This document shows, piece by piece, positions 55,860 to 64,000 of a stretch of DNA of 64,000 bases (its first letter is position 1; the number at the start of each line of letters is the position of its first letter). The translations under genes and the position numbers were made by a program. The stretch covers positions 248,001 to 312,000 of the forward strand of contig NZ_NQOU01000002.1 in NCBI RefSeq assembly GCF_003576595.1, in the 5' to 3' direction. A model generated the notes under the pieces. It did not search any database and had not been told where the DNA came from. It saw nothing but the letters and a program-made list of their open reading frames with translations. Origin of the DNA: Neopusillimonas maritima. GTDB taxonomy: Bacteria; Pseudomonadota; Gammaproteobacteria; Burkholderiales; Burkholderiaceae_B.

Positions 55860-56825
55860 ATGGACCTCAAACAACTTCAGTATTTTTTATGCGTTGTAGA
55901 TCAAGGCAGTTTCACCAAAGCAGCCAGGATGCTGGATGTTGCTCAACCCGCACTTAGCCGCCAAGTTCGCCTTTTGGAAGTGGAGCTTAGACAAAACCTG
56001 TTAACAAGAACAGGGCGTGGCGTTGTTGCAACCGAAGCCGGGAAACTACTTGCGCAGCATGGCCATCTAATCATGCATCAAGTTGATATTGCTCACGAAG
56101 AGCTGGATAAGTTACGGGGAAATACAGGCGGGCATGTCACCGTCGGGCTTCCAACAGGGTTGTCCAAATTACTAGCGGTGAAACTTATATCCGAAGTGCG
56201 AACACGTTTACCTAACGCACAGCTGTCAGTCAGTGACGGTCTATCGGTTTCAATGCAAGAATCCATTCTTAATGGTCGACTGGACATGGCTTTGCTATAC
56301 CGGCCCCAACCTTCGCCAGATATCGACACTACCCCGATTATGAAAGAGGAGCTTTATCTCGTTTACGGTAGCTGTAACGCCGGCAAAAATTCCCCTATCA
56401 CGTTAAGGGATGTTTCGAAATTACCTTTAATTATTCCGCAACGACCACATGAAATCCGTAACGTGGTCGAAACGAAAATGACTGAGGTTGGATGTAAACC
56501 CAACATAATGCTAGAGGTCGACGGCGTGTCCGCCATATTGGATGTTTTGGCAACAGGCCCTGGGTATGCAATCTTGCCGCTTTACGCTGTCGCCATCTAT
56601 TCGAAACTCAGTCGCTACCACTTTCAACCTATCATTTCACCCGCGCTAGAAAGTACTTTATCGCTTGCGACCTCATCCAAACGCCAATTGACTTCCACCC
56701 AAAAAGCGGTTGAAGAAATTGTCCTTGAAATATGCCACGATACCCTCGTGCCAGCGATCGAAAGAGAAATGAAAGACTTAACGACAGAGTTACGAACTAT
56801 AACGAACTCAACCGCTAACGCATGA
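55860..56825 (+). CDS. LysR-family regulator of the ligAB/Rieske cluster
   Basis: This 321-residue LysR protein has the helix-turn-helix S-F-T-K-A-A-R-M-L-D-V-A-Q-P-A-L-S-R-Q-V (residues 17-36) and an effector domain opening with V-T-V-G-L-P-T-G near 95. I use ATG 55860, which gives the standard M-D-L-K-Q-L-Q-Y-F start; an earlier in-frame start at 55773 would add a non-LysR leader. Divergence from ligA strongly suggests that it regulates that operon, with an aromatic acid as likely inducer. Confidence 0.88.
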   Translation: MDLKQLQYFLCVVDQGSFTKAARMLDVAQPALSRQVRLLEVELRQNLLTRTGRGVVATEAGKLLAQHGHLIMHQVDIAHEELDKLRGNTGGHVTVGLPTGLSKLLAVKLISEVRTRLPNAQLSVSDGLSVSMQESILNGRLDMALLYRPQPSPDIDTTPIMKEELYLVYGSCNAGKNSPITLRDVSKLPLIIPQRPHEIRNVVETKMTEVGCKPNIMLEVDGVSAILDVLATGPGYAILPLYAVAIYSKLSRYHFQPIISPALESTLSLATSSKRQLTSTQKAVEEIVLEICHDTLVPAIEREMKDLTTELRTITNSTANA

Positions 56826-56927
56826 ATTCCACCGAGAGTTGCCCGGGGAGTCCATGGCGCGTGCGTTCTAACGGGCAACGCGCCATCGCCCCCCCGGCAG
56901 AGCCATGACCCAACGGTGGTCTTTGTA

Positions 56928-57302
56928 TTAAAGACTGAATACCGGATGATTCGGACCCACCTGAAGTGACTCTCGGGCCCAATCGGCTGCGTTTAACTCG
57001 TGTTTTAATAACACAGAAGCTGCCCGCACATACTGAGAGTCAGGGTCCAGACCAGGTGGAGAAACACCTTGATCCAAATTGTTGGCATGACGCAGAAGCA
57101 TGCGCCTAGCCATGGAGATCGCCTTATCAGTCGGAACCAAGTTTTCTTTAGCGCGATTTTGTATGGGTCCCATACTTTCTTGCAGCGAAGCATCTTGCAT
57201 CGAAAAACCCTCCACGCCGCTAAACGAGCGCCGTTCACGCTGAGCTTCACGATCTATCAAATAGTCATTTCGCTTATTGGCAACCCAATGGCAGTCACCC
57301 AT
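56928..57302 (-). pseudogene. Ring-hydroxylating dioxygenase alpha subunit, C-terminal remnant
   Basis: About 115 residues match the end of phthalate-type Rieske oxygenases: N-K-R-N-D-Y-L-I-D-R-E-A-Q-R, G-V-E-G-F-S-M-Q-D-A-S-L-Q-E-S-M-G-P and R-A-A-S-V-L-L-K. The Rieske and iron-binding parts are gone. The cut near 57275 joins it to a piece of a tyrosine recombinase. It is not the missing half of the Rieske gene at 53086, which is complete. Confidence 0.75.
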
Positions 57303-57361
57303 GAGTCGACTATCCGAGCGTATTGCCTAGTCGACAAGTGCAAAGACGGTAAGCGCCCGGC
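57278..57361 (-). pseudogene. Tyrosine recombinase fragment (central part)
   Basis: About 28 residues, including H-L-S-T-R-Q-Y-A-R-I-V-D-S-W-V, match a segment of a phage-type integrase found widely in proteobacteria. Both sides are foreign sequence. The N-terminal part of a related integrase is at 60284-60706. Confidence 0.55.
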
Positions 57362-57436
57362 GAACACCGTCTTGACTTGGGCGTGAGGCTGCTCAATGAG
57401 TAAAATCCACTCCTCAGTGTTTTTCGTTGAATAGTC

Positions 57437-57808
57437 ATGCCCGAAGTTGATCACGCCACCATCAATCGCAACTTGATTCTCATCGTGCCCAAGCAAGCGG
57501 CGCTGGACTGGATCAGGAGTGTTGATTCACAACCGATTGAGGGGCTTACCTTGGACGAGCTGCGCCAAGAACAAGAGGTCTACCTTATATCGCCGGACAT
57601 CATTAACACGCCTGAGCAGGCCGAGCAATGGGCGCTCCAGCGCTTTAGCGTATTGTTTGCGTCTTTTTTGGACAGCTGGTTCACTGACCAGGCACTTTGG
57701 CCCAAGCGTCGCACTCGCAAGATGTTCCTAGAGTGGTTTGAAGTGCAATACCACTCGACCATCTGGGATCTTTCAACAGCCCCTCTTGAGCACGAAGAGT
57801 GGAATTGA
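57437..57808 (+). CDS. Conserved hypothetical protein of 123 residues
   Basis: This small acidic, Trp-rich protein (R-N-L-I-L-I-V-P-K-Q-A-A-L-D-W-I-R-S-V, then W-P-K-R-R-T-R-K-M-F-L-E-W-F-E-V-Q-Y-H-S) looks like a conserved small-protein family without known function. It has no membrane segment or metal motif. It lies directly before the left end of the IS66 element and is complete. Its context says only that it sits in a mobile-element hotspot. Confidence 0.6.
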   Translation: MPEVDHATINRNLILIVPKQAALDWIRSVDSQPIEGLTLDELRQEQEVYLISPDIINTPEQAEQWALQRFSVLFASFLDSWFTDQALWPKRRTRKMFLEWFEVQYHSTIWDLSTAPLEHEEWN

Positions 57809-57826
57809 GCAACCGCTGTCCGGTAC

Positions 57827-59410
57827 TTAAAGCGCGACGTTCCAGGGCAGCAGCTGGTCAACCCGGTTCACCGGATGGTCGGCGATCACGCTCAAGACAT
57901 GACGCAGATACGCTTGGGGATTGATGTCGTTCAGCTTGGCGGTGCCAAGTAGGCTGTACATCGTGGCCGCGCGTTCACCGCCCGCGTCGGATCCCAGAAA
58001 CAGGTAGTTTTTCCTGCCCAGGGCTACCCCGCGCAACGCTCGCTCGGCGGTATTGTTGTCGATCTCAATGCGCCCATCGTCCAGATAACGCACCAGTGCC
58101 TGCCACTGATTCATGGCATAAGCGATGGCGTCGGCCGTATTCGATTTGCGCGAGATGGTCGTCAACTGTTCGCGCAGCCAGGCATGCAGCGCGATGGCGA
58201 GGGGCTTGGCGTGTTCCTGGCGAACCCTTCGCCGTACGTCCGCTGGGCTACCGCGGATGCTGGACTCAATCTTGTAGAGGGCGGCGATCCGATCAAGCAC
58301 GTGCGTCGTAATGGGCGTGGCACTTTTAACGTGGATGTCGTAGAACTTACGTCGGGCGTGCGCCCAGCATCCGGCCTCTAGCACACGGCCTGATTCATAA
58401 ATCTTGTCGTACCCGGCAAACGCATCGGCCTGTAGGATACCGATGTAATCCTTCAGGTGCGTTTGCGGGTGGATGCCGCGCCGATCGGGCGAGTAACGTA
58501 TCCACATGGCCGGCGCTGTCGTATCGCCACTGGGCCGATCATCACGAGCATAGACCCACAGGCGCGCCTGGCGTGTCTTGCCAGTGCCCGGCGCAAGTAC
58601 GTTGATCGGGGTATCGTCCGTATGCAGTTTGTCGGCGCTAAAGACGTGGCGGCGTAGCGCCTCCAGTAAAGGGCGCAGCAATTGGTGCACCCCACCGACC
58701 CAGTCACCGACGGTGCTCTCACTTAAACTCACGTTCTCGCGCTCGTAGATCTGGCACTGGCGGTACAGCGGTTGATGGTCCAGATATTTGCTGACCATGA
58801 CATGGCTCAATAGCCCCGGCCCCGCGAAGCTGCGGGCAATGGGGCGGCTGGGCGCGGGCGCTTGCGCCATCCGCTCGCAACAACTGCACGCCAGGCGTGG
58901 GCGCACATGGCGAACGATTCTAAAGCTGGCCGGCACGTGTTCCAGCACATTGCTCACGTCCTCGCCCAGGCGCGTCCACGCGCCGCCGCAGTCGGGGCAG
59001 GCAGACTCCTTGGGAAGATGTTCATGCACGTCGCACGGCAAGTGCTCGGGTAATGGCCGACGCTGCGGCGCGGGGCGCGAGGCAGGCGCTTGGGCCGATT
59101 CAATGCTTTGCGCGCGTTCGCCCTGGTTAATGTGCAGCTCTTCGAGTTCGAGCTGCAATTGATCGATTTGGCCCGCAAGCTTCTCAGACTTCTGGCCGAA
59201 CAAGGCGCGCCGTAGTTTATCGAGCAACAGCGTCAGACGGGCAATTTCTTGTTGATCGCCCTGCTTATCCTGACGCAGGGCTTCGCGCTCTACCTGCCAC
59301 GCCGCGCGCTCTTGCTCGAAGGCGTCGATCTGGGCGGATTTGGCCGACAGCAACGCCTTCAGGGCGTCGATATTGTCGGGCAGTTGGGTGCGGTTGAGCA
59401 TGGCCGTCAT
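57827..59410 (-). CDS. tnpC: IS66-family transposase TnpC
   Basis: This 527-residue transposase has an N-terminal coiled-coil region (about 1-90), a Cys-type zinc finger C-P-D-C-G-G-A-W with C-S-C-C-E-R (near 140-180) and a DDE core with D in T-D-D-T-P-I-N (near 267), D in Q-A-D-A-F-A-G-Y (near 330) and E in N-T-A-E-R-A-L-R (near 460). Length and motifs are complete, so it may be active. Confidence 0.92.
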   Translation of the reverse strand: MTAMLNRTQLPDNIDALKALLSAKSAQIDAFEQERAAWQVEREALRQDKQGDQQEIARLTLLLDKLRRALFGQKSEKLAGQIDQLQLELEELHINQGERAQSIESAQAPASRPAPQRRPLPEHLPCDVHEHLPKESACPDCGGAWTRLGEDVSNVLEHVPASFRIVRHVRPRLACSCCERMAQAPAPSRPIARSFAGPGLLSHVMVSKYLDHQPLYRQCQIYERENVSLSESTVGDWVGGVHQLLRPLLEALRRHVFSADKLHTDDTPINVLAPGTGKTRQARLWVYARDDRPSGDTTAPAMWIRYSPDRRGIHPQTHLKDYIGILQADAFAGYDKIYESGRVLEAGCWAHARRKFYDIHVKSATPITTHVLDRIAALYKIESSIRGSPADVRRRVRQEHAKPLAIALHAWLREQLTTISRKSNTADAIAYAMNQWQALVRYLDDGRIEIDNNTAERALRGVALGRKNYLFLGSDAGGERAATMYSLLGTAKLNDINPQAYLRHVLSVIADHPVNRVDQLLPWNVAL

Positions 59411-59492
59411 TATACTAAATAACGACTGTTTCCTCTATGAATAAAAGGCTGGAAGACCAATAAAAATGCGGCTCTCAAGCGTTTTATTAACA

Positions 59493-59837
59493 CTAGACCT
59501 GAGTCGGTTTATGCGTGCGAGCGGGCCGACGCCAGTCGATCCCCTCGAGCAGCATCGATAGCTGCGCGGGGGTCAGATGCACGGCTCCTGATTCGGCGCT
59601 GGGCCACACGAAATGACCGCGCTCCAAGCGCTTTGCCAGCAGACACATGCCGTCGCCACTCCACCACAGCACCTTGATGCGATCGCCCTTGCGCCCACGA
59701 AAGACAAACACATGACCGCTAAAGGGATCCTCAAGCAGCGTGGCCTGCACCGTTGCCGCCAGGCCATCGAAGCCACGACGCATATCGGTTGCACCGGCTG
59801 CCAGCCAGACCCGGGTTCCTGCCGGTAAGCCGATCAT
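59493..59837 (-). CDS. tnpB: IS66-family accessory protein TnpB
   Basis: This 114-residue protein has the IS66 TnpB pattern M-R-R-G-F-D-G-L-A and [15 protein letters not shown] near the middle. It is needed with TnpC for transposition of IS66 elements. Its start overlaps the tnpA stop by 4 bp. Confidence 0.92.
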   Translation of the reverse strand: MIGLPAGTRVWLAAGATDMRRGFDGLAATVQATLLEDPFSGHVFVFRGRKGDRIKVLWWSGDGMCLLAKRLERGHFVWPSAESGAVHLTPAQLSMLLEGIDWRRPARTHKPTQV

Positions 59838-60232
59838 TCTCGTAGCGCCTGAATGAGGCAGCGTAACGTAGGCAAGTCTGCTGCGCCATGGATCACGACA
59901 CGCGCGGCTGGGAAGATCAGTTCGACGCCAGAGATCGCCGGCCTATCTTGCCCGTCAATTATCTTGGCCGGTTGGCGCGGTGTGGATACCGGTGGCGCCG
60001 CTATCTGCACCGGCAGCAGCAACGGCCCTTGGCTAATTGGGCCGAAGTCGCCACGCCGATACTGCCAGCGCCAATTGTGCAATTGGTTGGCATTGATGCC
60101 GTGCGCCAACGCAACCCGTGCGATCGACGCGCCAGCGGACATCGATTCCTGCACGACCTGACGTTTGTACTCGACCGGATAGCGGCGTCGGGGGCTCTGC
60201 GAGGAACTCACTACACAAAGAGAATCGCTCAT
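59834..60232 (-). CDS. IS66-family accessory protein TnpA
   Basis: This 132-residue protein has a helix-turn-helix ([20 protein letters not shown]) typical of IS66 TnpA. I start it at M-S-D-S-L (60232) rather than at the in-frame ATG at 60268 near the element's end. It overlaps tnpB. Confidence 0.85.
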   Translation of the reverse strand: MSDSLCVVSSSQSPRRRYPVEYKRQVVQESMSAGASIARVALAHGINANQLHNWRWQYRRGDFGPISQGPLLLPVQIAAPPVSTPRQPAKIIDGQDRPAISGVELIFPAARVVIHGAADLPTLRCLIQALRE

Positions 60233-60283
60233 GAAAATACGTGTACATCTCAAAAAATACATGGACACGTATCTTGATGAGAT

Positions 60284-60706
60284 TTAACCGAGACTTCTAG
60301 ACGGTACAGGGCGGGCCGTTACCAAAGACGCGTGGATCCTGCTTGAGAAAATGAAATCATCAGCGCGCAGCTGTTTGTAGCGTATCCATGTTGCCAACGA
60401 TTCGCGCGTTTGCTCAGTAATTTCAAATTGCACAGGGCGTTGGGTTTTTTGCTGCATAACAATCGCACGAGGTGCCACCTGCTCTCCGTGTGCGATATCT
60501 CGGACTCGTAGTTTCACCAAGTCGCATCCTCGTAGCTTGCTGTCAATCGCGAGATTGAAAAGAGCAAGATTACGGATATTATTCGACAGCTGTAGCCGGA
60601 CACGGATAGCCCAGATGTCCTTGAGTTTTAATGGCGCTTTTTGCCCAACGAGTTTACCCTTGTTCCAGGGCTCGTGCGTTAAAGCAGTGTGCATATTCGG
60701 TTTCAT
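60284..60706 (-). pseudogene. Tyrosine recombinase/integrase, N-terminal part
   Basis: The frame starts M-K-P-N-M-H-T-A-L-T-H-E-P-W-N-K-G-K and shows the catalytic domain's first box, F-N-L-A-I-D-S-K-L-R-G-C-D-L-V-K-L, with the first Arg. It ends after F-I-F-S-S-R-I-H-A-S in foreign residues. The second box with R-H-x-x-R and the catalytic Tyr are missing. The IS66 element lies just beyond the break. Confidence 0.75.
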
Positions 60707-60877
60707 GACAAACTCCTTTTTGTAGGGAAAGGAGTTTTAGTTTGCTGATAATCACGAAAACCCGATAGGTCGTCGAGTGAAAATATGATCAGACGCTATT
60801 CGACCCAAAGCGGTAATTGCCTGTTGAAAAAGCGGTCTTAAATGTTGTGGGTAAGGGGCGGCCCGCTTGCAGGAGGA

Positions 60878-60904
60878 CCAGCGGAGGCCGGAGCGGTCCG
60901 CTGG
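60878..60904. terminator. Hairpin after the Mrr-type gene
   Basis: CCAGCGGA (60878-60885) and TCCGCTGG (60897-60904) form an exact 8-bp stem, 14 bp beyond the stop of the restriction endonuclease gene on the minus strand. No U-tract follows, so it may mark the end of the operon only weakly. Confidence 0.35.
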
Positions 60905-60917
60905 AATGCCTGTCAGC

Positions 60918-61718
60918 CTAAAGTTTGTAATTTCTAATCCATTGCAGGACATCCTGAATGTCTTTTAGCTCCATATCCCATCTACTGCGGACTTCATCAT
61001 TAACATATCGAATGGCGTCTGGCGTAAAGGTTGACGTCGTAGCAATGACTGACTTGTTCGGACCATTTCTAGTTGAATGGACGCCGTAAACTTCCCTGAC
61101 GATACCCACATCGACCTTGCTGTCTAAGGCATGCCTTTTGCACTCGATGAAATAACAGGTTTCAAGCCCTAGAACGTTCCGATGAATCGCGATGACGTCC
61201 TTACCTCCATCGCGAGTTCTCTTTGTCAAAGTCACCTTATAGCCCTGAGCTCTAAATATTTCAGCAACTATTTCCTCGAACTCCCTTGTTGTTATTCGAT
61301 AGATGTGGCTGCTGTCCTCTTGTATAAGATTTATGAGTTGCGGGATGGTATTTTGGATCTCTGAAATATCGGTTATCAACCTGCTTTCAGGGACGTATAT
61401 TTGTTTGGCAGGCGGAAGCCAGATTGGACTCTCGTCCACAAACTCCACTTCGGCAACTTGAGTGATGGTTGCCCCGGTAGCGTTCATGGATAAATTATTG
61501 AGTACACCTTGTGGATATTCAACTACGTGCAACTCAATTGATATATTGGATTCGCAATTATCACAGTCGACCTCTAGCTCACCGAAATAGTAGGTTTCTG
61601 GACCCATACCTCGCTCCGTGCCAGAAATGGGTTCGAGGTCGAACCAGCTTGATGGTACAAAATTGGGTGTTCCGCATTTCGTGCAATTGAAATCAACATT
61701 ACCACTCAGTTGCCACAT
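60918..61718 (-). CDS. Zinc-ribbon plus Mrr-type restriction endonuclease-like protein
   Basis: This 266-residue protein has an N-terminal zinc ribbon (Cys12-x2-Cys15 and Cys52-x2-Cys55) and a C-terminal Mrr-type PD-(D/E)xK nuclease: R-E-F-E-E-I-V-A-E-I-F (near 145), D170-G-G-K-D174-V and E192-C-K194, then V-D-V-G-I-V-R-E. All catalytic residues are present. It is the last gene of the run with the GHKL ATPase-nuclease gene. Mrr nucleases cut modified DNA, which points to phage defence; the target here is unknown. Confidence 0.82.
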   Translation of the reverse strand: MWQLSGNVDFNCTKCGTPNFVPSSWFDLEPISGTERGMGPETYYFGELEVDCDNCESNISIELHVVEYPQGVLNNLSMNATGATITQVAEVEFVDESPIWLPPAKQIYVPESRLITDISEIQNTIPQLINLIQEDSSHIYRITTREFEEIVAEIFRAQGYKVTLTKRTRDGGKDVIAIHRNVLGLETCYFIECKRHALDSKVDVGIVREVYGVHSTRNGPNKSVIATTSTFTPDAIRYVNDEVRSRWDMELKDIQDVLQWIRNYKL

Positions 61719-61743
61719 AGGTATCGAATTCCGACGATAAAGG

Positions 61744-61920
61744 CTAACGCAAAATCGACGTCAATTTTGCAGGGTTTCTTGGATTTGTAAGAGATAACTT
61801 GTCGATTTTCATTGGCATACGGCAGAACGTGGCACCGCTGACATACAATGCCCTGTTCTCGCTGTTGAATGCCGCAAAGAGGTAGTTGTAGGCTGCGATC
61901 CAGTTGACAGCAGAAGTCAT
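61744..61920 (-). CDS. Small coupled reading frame between the ATPase-nuclease and Mrr genes
   Basis: ATG at 61920 overlaps the TGA of the upstream gene (ATGA), and the frame encodes 58 residues starting M-T-S-A-V-N-W-I-A-A-Y-N-Y-L-F. It ends 25 bp before the Mrr-type start. The tail of this frame is less protein-like than an alternative frame (Y-A-N-E-N-R-Q-V-I-S-Y-K-S-K-K), so a frameshift in an older, longer gene of about 70 residues is possible. I recognise no family. Confidence 0.4.
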   Translation of the reverse strand: MTSAVNWIAAYNYLFAAFNSENRALYVSGATFCRMPMKIDKLSLTNPRNPAKLTSILR

Positions 61921-63911
61921 TTTGCCACCGCTGATTCCGTCTCCACCAGATCAGGCTGCTGCACGGCGATGGGCTCAAAGAATTTTTCCAAATCTTCCTG
62001 CTGCGACAAAAGGAATGGGGCTTCTTTGACCTTGTCATAGAGCTTCAGAAGGCGTTGTTCAGCCCGGCTCAAGATAATGCTATACAGCAATGGCTGAATC
62101 TTCACCTTGTCGTTGTCTTCGGTGCGGGTGCCACCCTCACCACTCTCAATCTGATCTCCCAGAACAAAGCCATCCACCCGCGTCTCAGGCTGGATATACC
62201 CCTTTTTCTTCAACTCTTTCACATACTTCCAAATTTGTTCCTTTTCCTTAGACCCGAGTGAGAGCTTGGTGGTCTTCAGGTCAACAATGACAAGATGGCC
62301 CACGCCCGTCTCTTCGTGATCTTCGTTATAGGATGGAAGGGAGTAGAAGCCAGTGCTGCCATCACCGCGGATCACAAAGTCTGGTCTATTTAATGAAGCC
62401 TTGTCGGCCTTACCATCAAACAACTCGCGGATGACTGTCGTCATGCCTTTGTTGGACGTAAAGTGAATGGATTCAAACTTATCTCCAAACATCCAAAGGC
62501 CTTTTGCAAAGAGCGGCTGGAGTTCCTTGACTTCATCGATACCTGTAACTTGTATCTTGATGCGAAGTTCGTTGATGACCCTCAAGCGGCTCTGAATTTC
62601 GTCAAGGACAATCTTTGCCATGCCAATGGTCCACTGGCTCAGGACTTCATGAAGGGCATCTAGATCATGCGGGTCTTGATTGTGCAGGATTTCTAGCAAA
62701 CCATACTGCGATTTGCTCTTCTCCAGCTTCGCCAGAATACTGGTCAGTTGCACGATCTCCTGTTCACCGAAGTTTGGGCAGGTATCCACCACCTCATTAA
62801 CGAATGTTGTGACACGATCCTTGCTCAAAAGAGGCAGGGCGTTGACGGAGTGCCCCACTCGCTCAAGGACGGCGCTACGCTTGTCTTCCCGTTCGGCGGC
62901 ACTGGTGTTGTCAATGATCTCCCGAATCTTTTCTTGGACGATTGGTCTGGTCACTTCCCATGCTACGTTTTTTTCAACAAAGCCTGACCAATCTTCCTTG
63001 ACGGCATTTTCCTTGTTGAGAAAGTCAGCTTGAACGATAAAGGTGAAGCGCTTAGCCTTCTCAGTCCTGCCGTCAAGAATTCGCTCAACGTCATCACCAC
63101 GCCAACGACATTCACCCACAGCTCGGTTCATGACCCACCACGCGATGCCATGCTGCTTCGTCGTCTTGTCGGCTTTGCGGGTATCGATGTGATAGATCTT
63201 GACCGTGCCATAATTAGGCACTTCAACGTCCACGATAGAAAGGGACGACTGACCGATGTCGGCAAACGAAATGGGGGTACCATTTAAAATCACCTTGAAC
63301 GAAGGGTTTGCAAGAAACCGGCCCCCTAGAAGCTCACGTAGCTGTTCTACGGACAGGTTGATCTGTCGGATTTCACCTTCACCTGTGATTGCCGTACCAT
63401 GTCCCACCGCATCCTTGTCAACGAACTCCACGAGTTCTATGACAAGCGGCTTGCTGGGTGTCCTGCTGACCTTGCAGACGAACTTCTGACCATCTTTGAT
63501 TGACGTGATCTGGTAGCTTTTGGTGAGGCAAAAACTGGCGAATCGACCTTTGCCATTCTTGCCAAATACGACGCGCGGAATACCTTCGACACCTGAAGGT
63601 GGTGCCGTTGTGTCACCACCTTTGGCGATACGGTTATAGGATAGGGCTCGCCAGATGTAATCAAACTCTGCGAGGGTCATACCCTTCCCATTATCAGAGA
63701 TGGAAAACTGCTGGTTCTTCTTCGGATCGGGCCAAGTTATGTTCACTTCAGTGGCGTATGCATCCCAGCAGTTGGCAACAAGCTCAACAATGGCCGTACT
63801 GGGATTGGTGATGATAGAACCGGCCCAACTCTCAAGAAACCTGTCTTCATAAAAGAGGTCTTCTTGCTGCAAATTTTTAGTATTTGAAGAATCAGCCACC
63901 GTGTCTCCCAA
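61917..63911 (-). CDS. GHKL (Hsp90/MORC-like) ATPase fused to a PD-(D/E)xK nuclease domain
   Basis: This protein of about 664 residues has an N-terminal GHKL ATPase domain: E43-L-V-A-N47-C-W-D50, D73-N-G-K-G77 and G117-K-N-G-K-G122. A C-terminal nuclease-like domain has P510-D511 and V-D544-L-K546. The centre is helical. The design resembles MORC-like ATPases tied to restriction systems. It heads a minus-strand run with a small frame and an Mrr-type gene, so a defence role is likely. No ATG fits the start; I use TTG 63911, but upstream CTG at 63956 with an acidic leader is possible. Confidence 0.78.
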   Translation of the reverse strand: MGDTVADSSNTKNLQQEDLFYEDRFLESWAGSIITNPSTAIVELVANCWDAYATEVNITWPDPKKNQQFSISDNGKGMTLAEFDYIWRALSYNRIAKGGDTTAPPSGVEGIPRVVFGKNGKGRFASFCLTKSYQITSIKDGQKFVCKVSRTPSKPLVIELVEFVDKDAVGHGTAITGEGEIRQINLSVEQLRELLGGRFLANPSFKVILNGTPISFADIGQSSLSIVDVEVPNYGTVKIYHIDTRKADKTTKQHGIAWWVMNRAVGECRWRGDDVERILDGRTEKAKRFTFIVQADFLNKENAVKEDWSGFVEKNVAWEVTRPIVQEKIREIIDNTSAAEREDKRSAVLERVGHSVNALPLLSKDRVTTFVNEVVDTCPNFGEQEIVQLTSILAKLEKSKSQYGLLEILHNQDPHDLDALHEVLSQWTIGMAKIVLDEIQSRLRVINELRIKIQVTGIDEVKELQPLFAKGLWMFGDKFESIHFTSNKGMTTVIRELFDGKADKASLNRPDFVIRGDGSTGFYSLPSYNEDHEETGVGHLVIVDLKTTKLSLGSKEKEQIWKYVKELKKKGYIQPETRVDGFVLGDQIESGEGGTRTEDNDKVKIQPLLYSIILSRAEQRLLKLYDKVKEAPFLLSQQEDLEKFFEPIAVQQPDLVETESAVAK

Positions 63912-64000
63912 ATCATCGTCTAGTGTATCGTCAGCATCCTCATCCCATCTTTTCAGTGATGCGTGCGGCGCAGTCTGAAATATCGGTACAACTTATAGAG

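Larger units (their letters stand above)
57817..60267. mobile_element. IS66-family insertion sequence
   Basis: Three minus-strand genes, tnpA, tnpB and tnpC, in the order and sizes of IS66. The ends are placed where TGTCCGGTACTT (left) and, in reverse complement, TGTCCATGTATT (right) resemble each other. I see no 8-bp target duplication, so the limits are approximate and a later rearrangement is possible. Confidence 0.8.

Noticed and set aside
60752..60952. A 66-residue minus-strand frame after the Mrr-type gene
   Set aside because: It covers the hairpin at 60878-60904 and begins inside the Mrr gene in another frame; no start signal or family.

Overview
The window reads as accessory DNA of a Burkholderiales betaproteobacterium. 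The style of the catabolic genes, the branched-chain-type ABC transporters and the TRAP system suggest Alcaligenaceae, but no rRNA or tRNA gene is present to confirm this. It is dominated by aromatic-acid catabolism and has been cut and rejoined repeatedly by mobile elements.

Layout. 1-15.3 kb: an edge-truncated Ntn-type amide hydrolase; a DctPQM TRAP transporter with an IclR regulator; a LysR/YeiH divergent pair; a VOC protein with a two-subunit Rieske dioxygenase; a TauE/SafE permease, a tautomerase-like CHMI, a PhzS-like FAD monooxygenase, an eRF1-like protein, a DUF1003 protein and small stress or monooxygenase genes ending at a MarR regulator. 16.0-19.1 kb: an unusual block with a membrane-anchored protein, a GIY-YIG-like protein and a translationally coupled trio (HNH nuclease, unknown protein, minimal nucleotidyltransferase). 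19.24-27.19 kb: a complete Tn21-subgroup mercury transposon (tnpA, tnpR, res, DUF3330, merE-D-A-C-P-T, merR) with 38-bp inverted repeats and a perfect 5-bp target duplication, AACCT. 27.2-27.9 kb: a non-coding stretch with a 194-bp palindromic element.

27.9-45.1 kb: one large catabolic unit on the minus strand. Two hotdog hydratases, a thiolase, an aldehyde dehydrogenase, a PaaA-like di-iron oxygenase, a ferredoxin-type reductase, a benzoate-CoA-ligase-like enzyme and LivKHMGF are followed, beyond a patch of broken genes (MFS, metK, livK pieces), by a TetR repressor, a second thiolase and an SDR. A 37-bp near-identical palindromic box stands before both the first hotdog gene and the second thiolase/SDR pair, so the two parts are probably one TetR regulon. 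I infer an aerobic CoA-thioester pathway: uptake, CoA activation, oxygenation by the di-iron enzyme, aldehyde oxidation, then beta-oxidation-like steps.

45.2-57.3 kb: a HIT gene fragment joined to a truncated IS3 element, then a second catabolic cluster on the minus strand (LigAB extradiol dioxygenase, phthalate-type Rieske oxygenase, degenerate M20-like protein, carboxylesterase, LivK, reductase, RidA, LivH) with a LysR gene on the other strand. The rest of its ABC transporter is missing at the IS junction. 57.2-60.7 kb: fragments of a Rieske oxygenase and of tyrosine recombinases around an IS66-type element. 60.9-64 kb: a probable defence operon with a GHKL ATPase-nuclease fusion, a small overlapping reading frame and a zinc-ribbon Mrr-type endonuclease.
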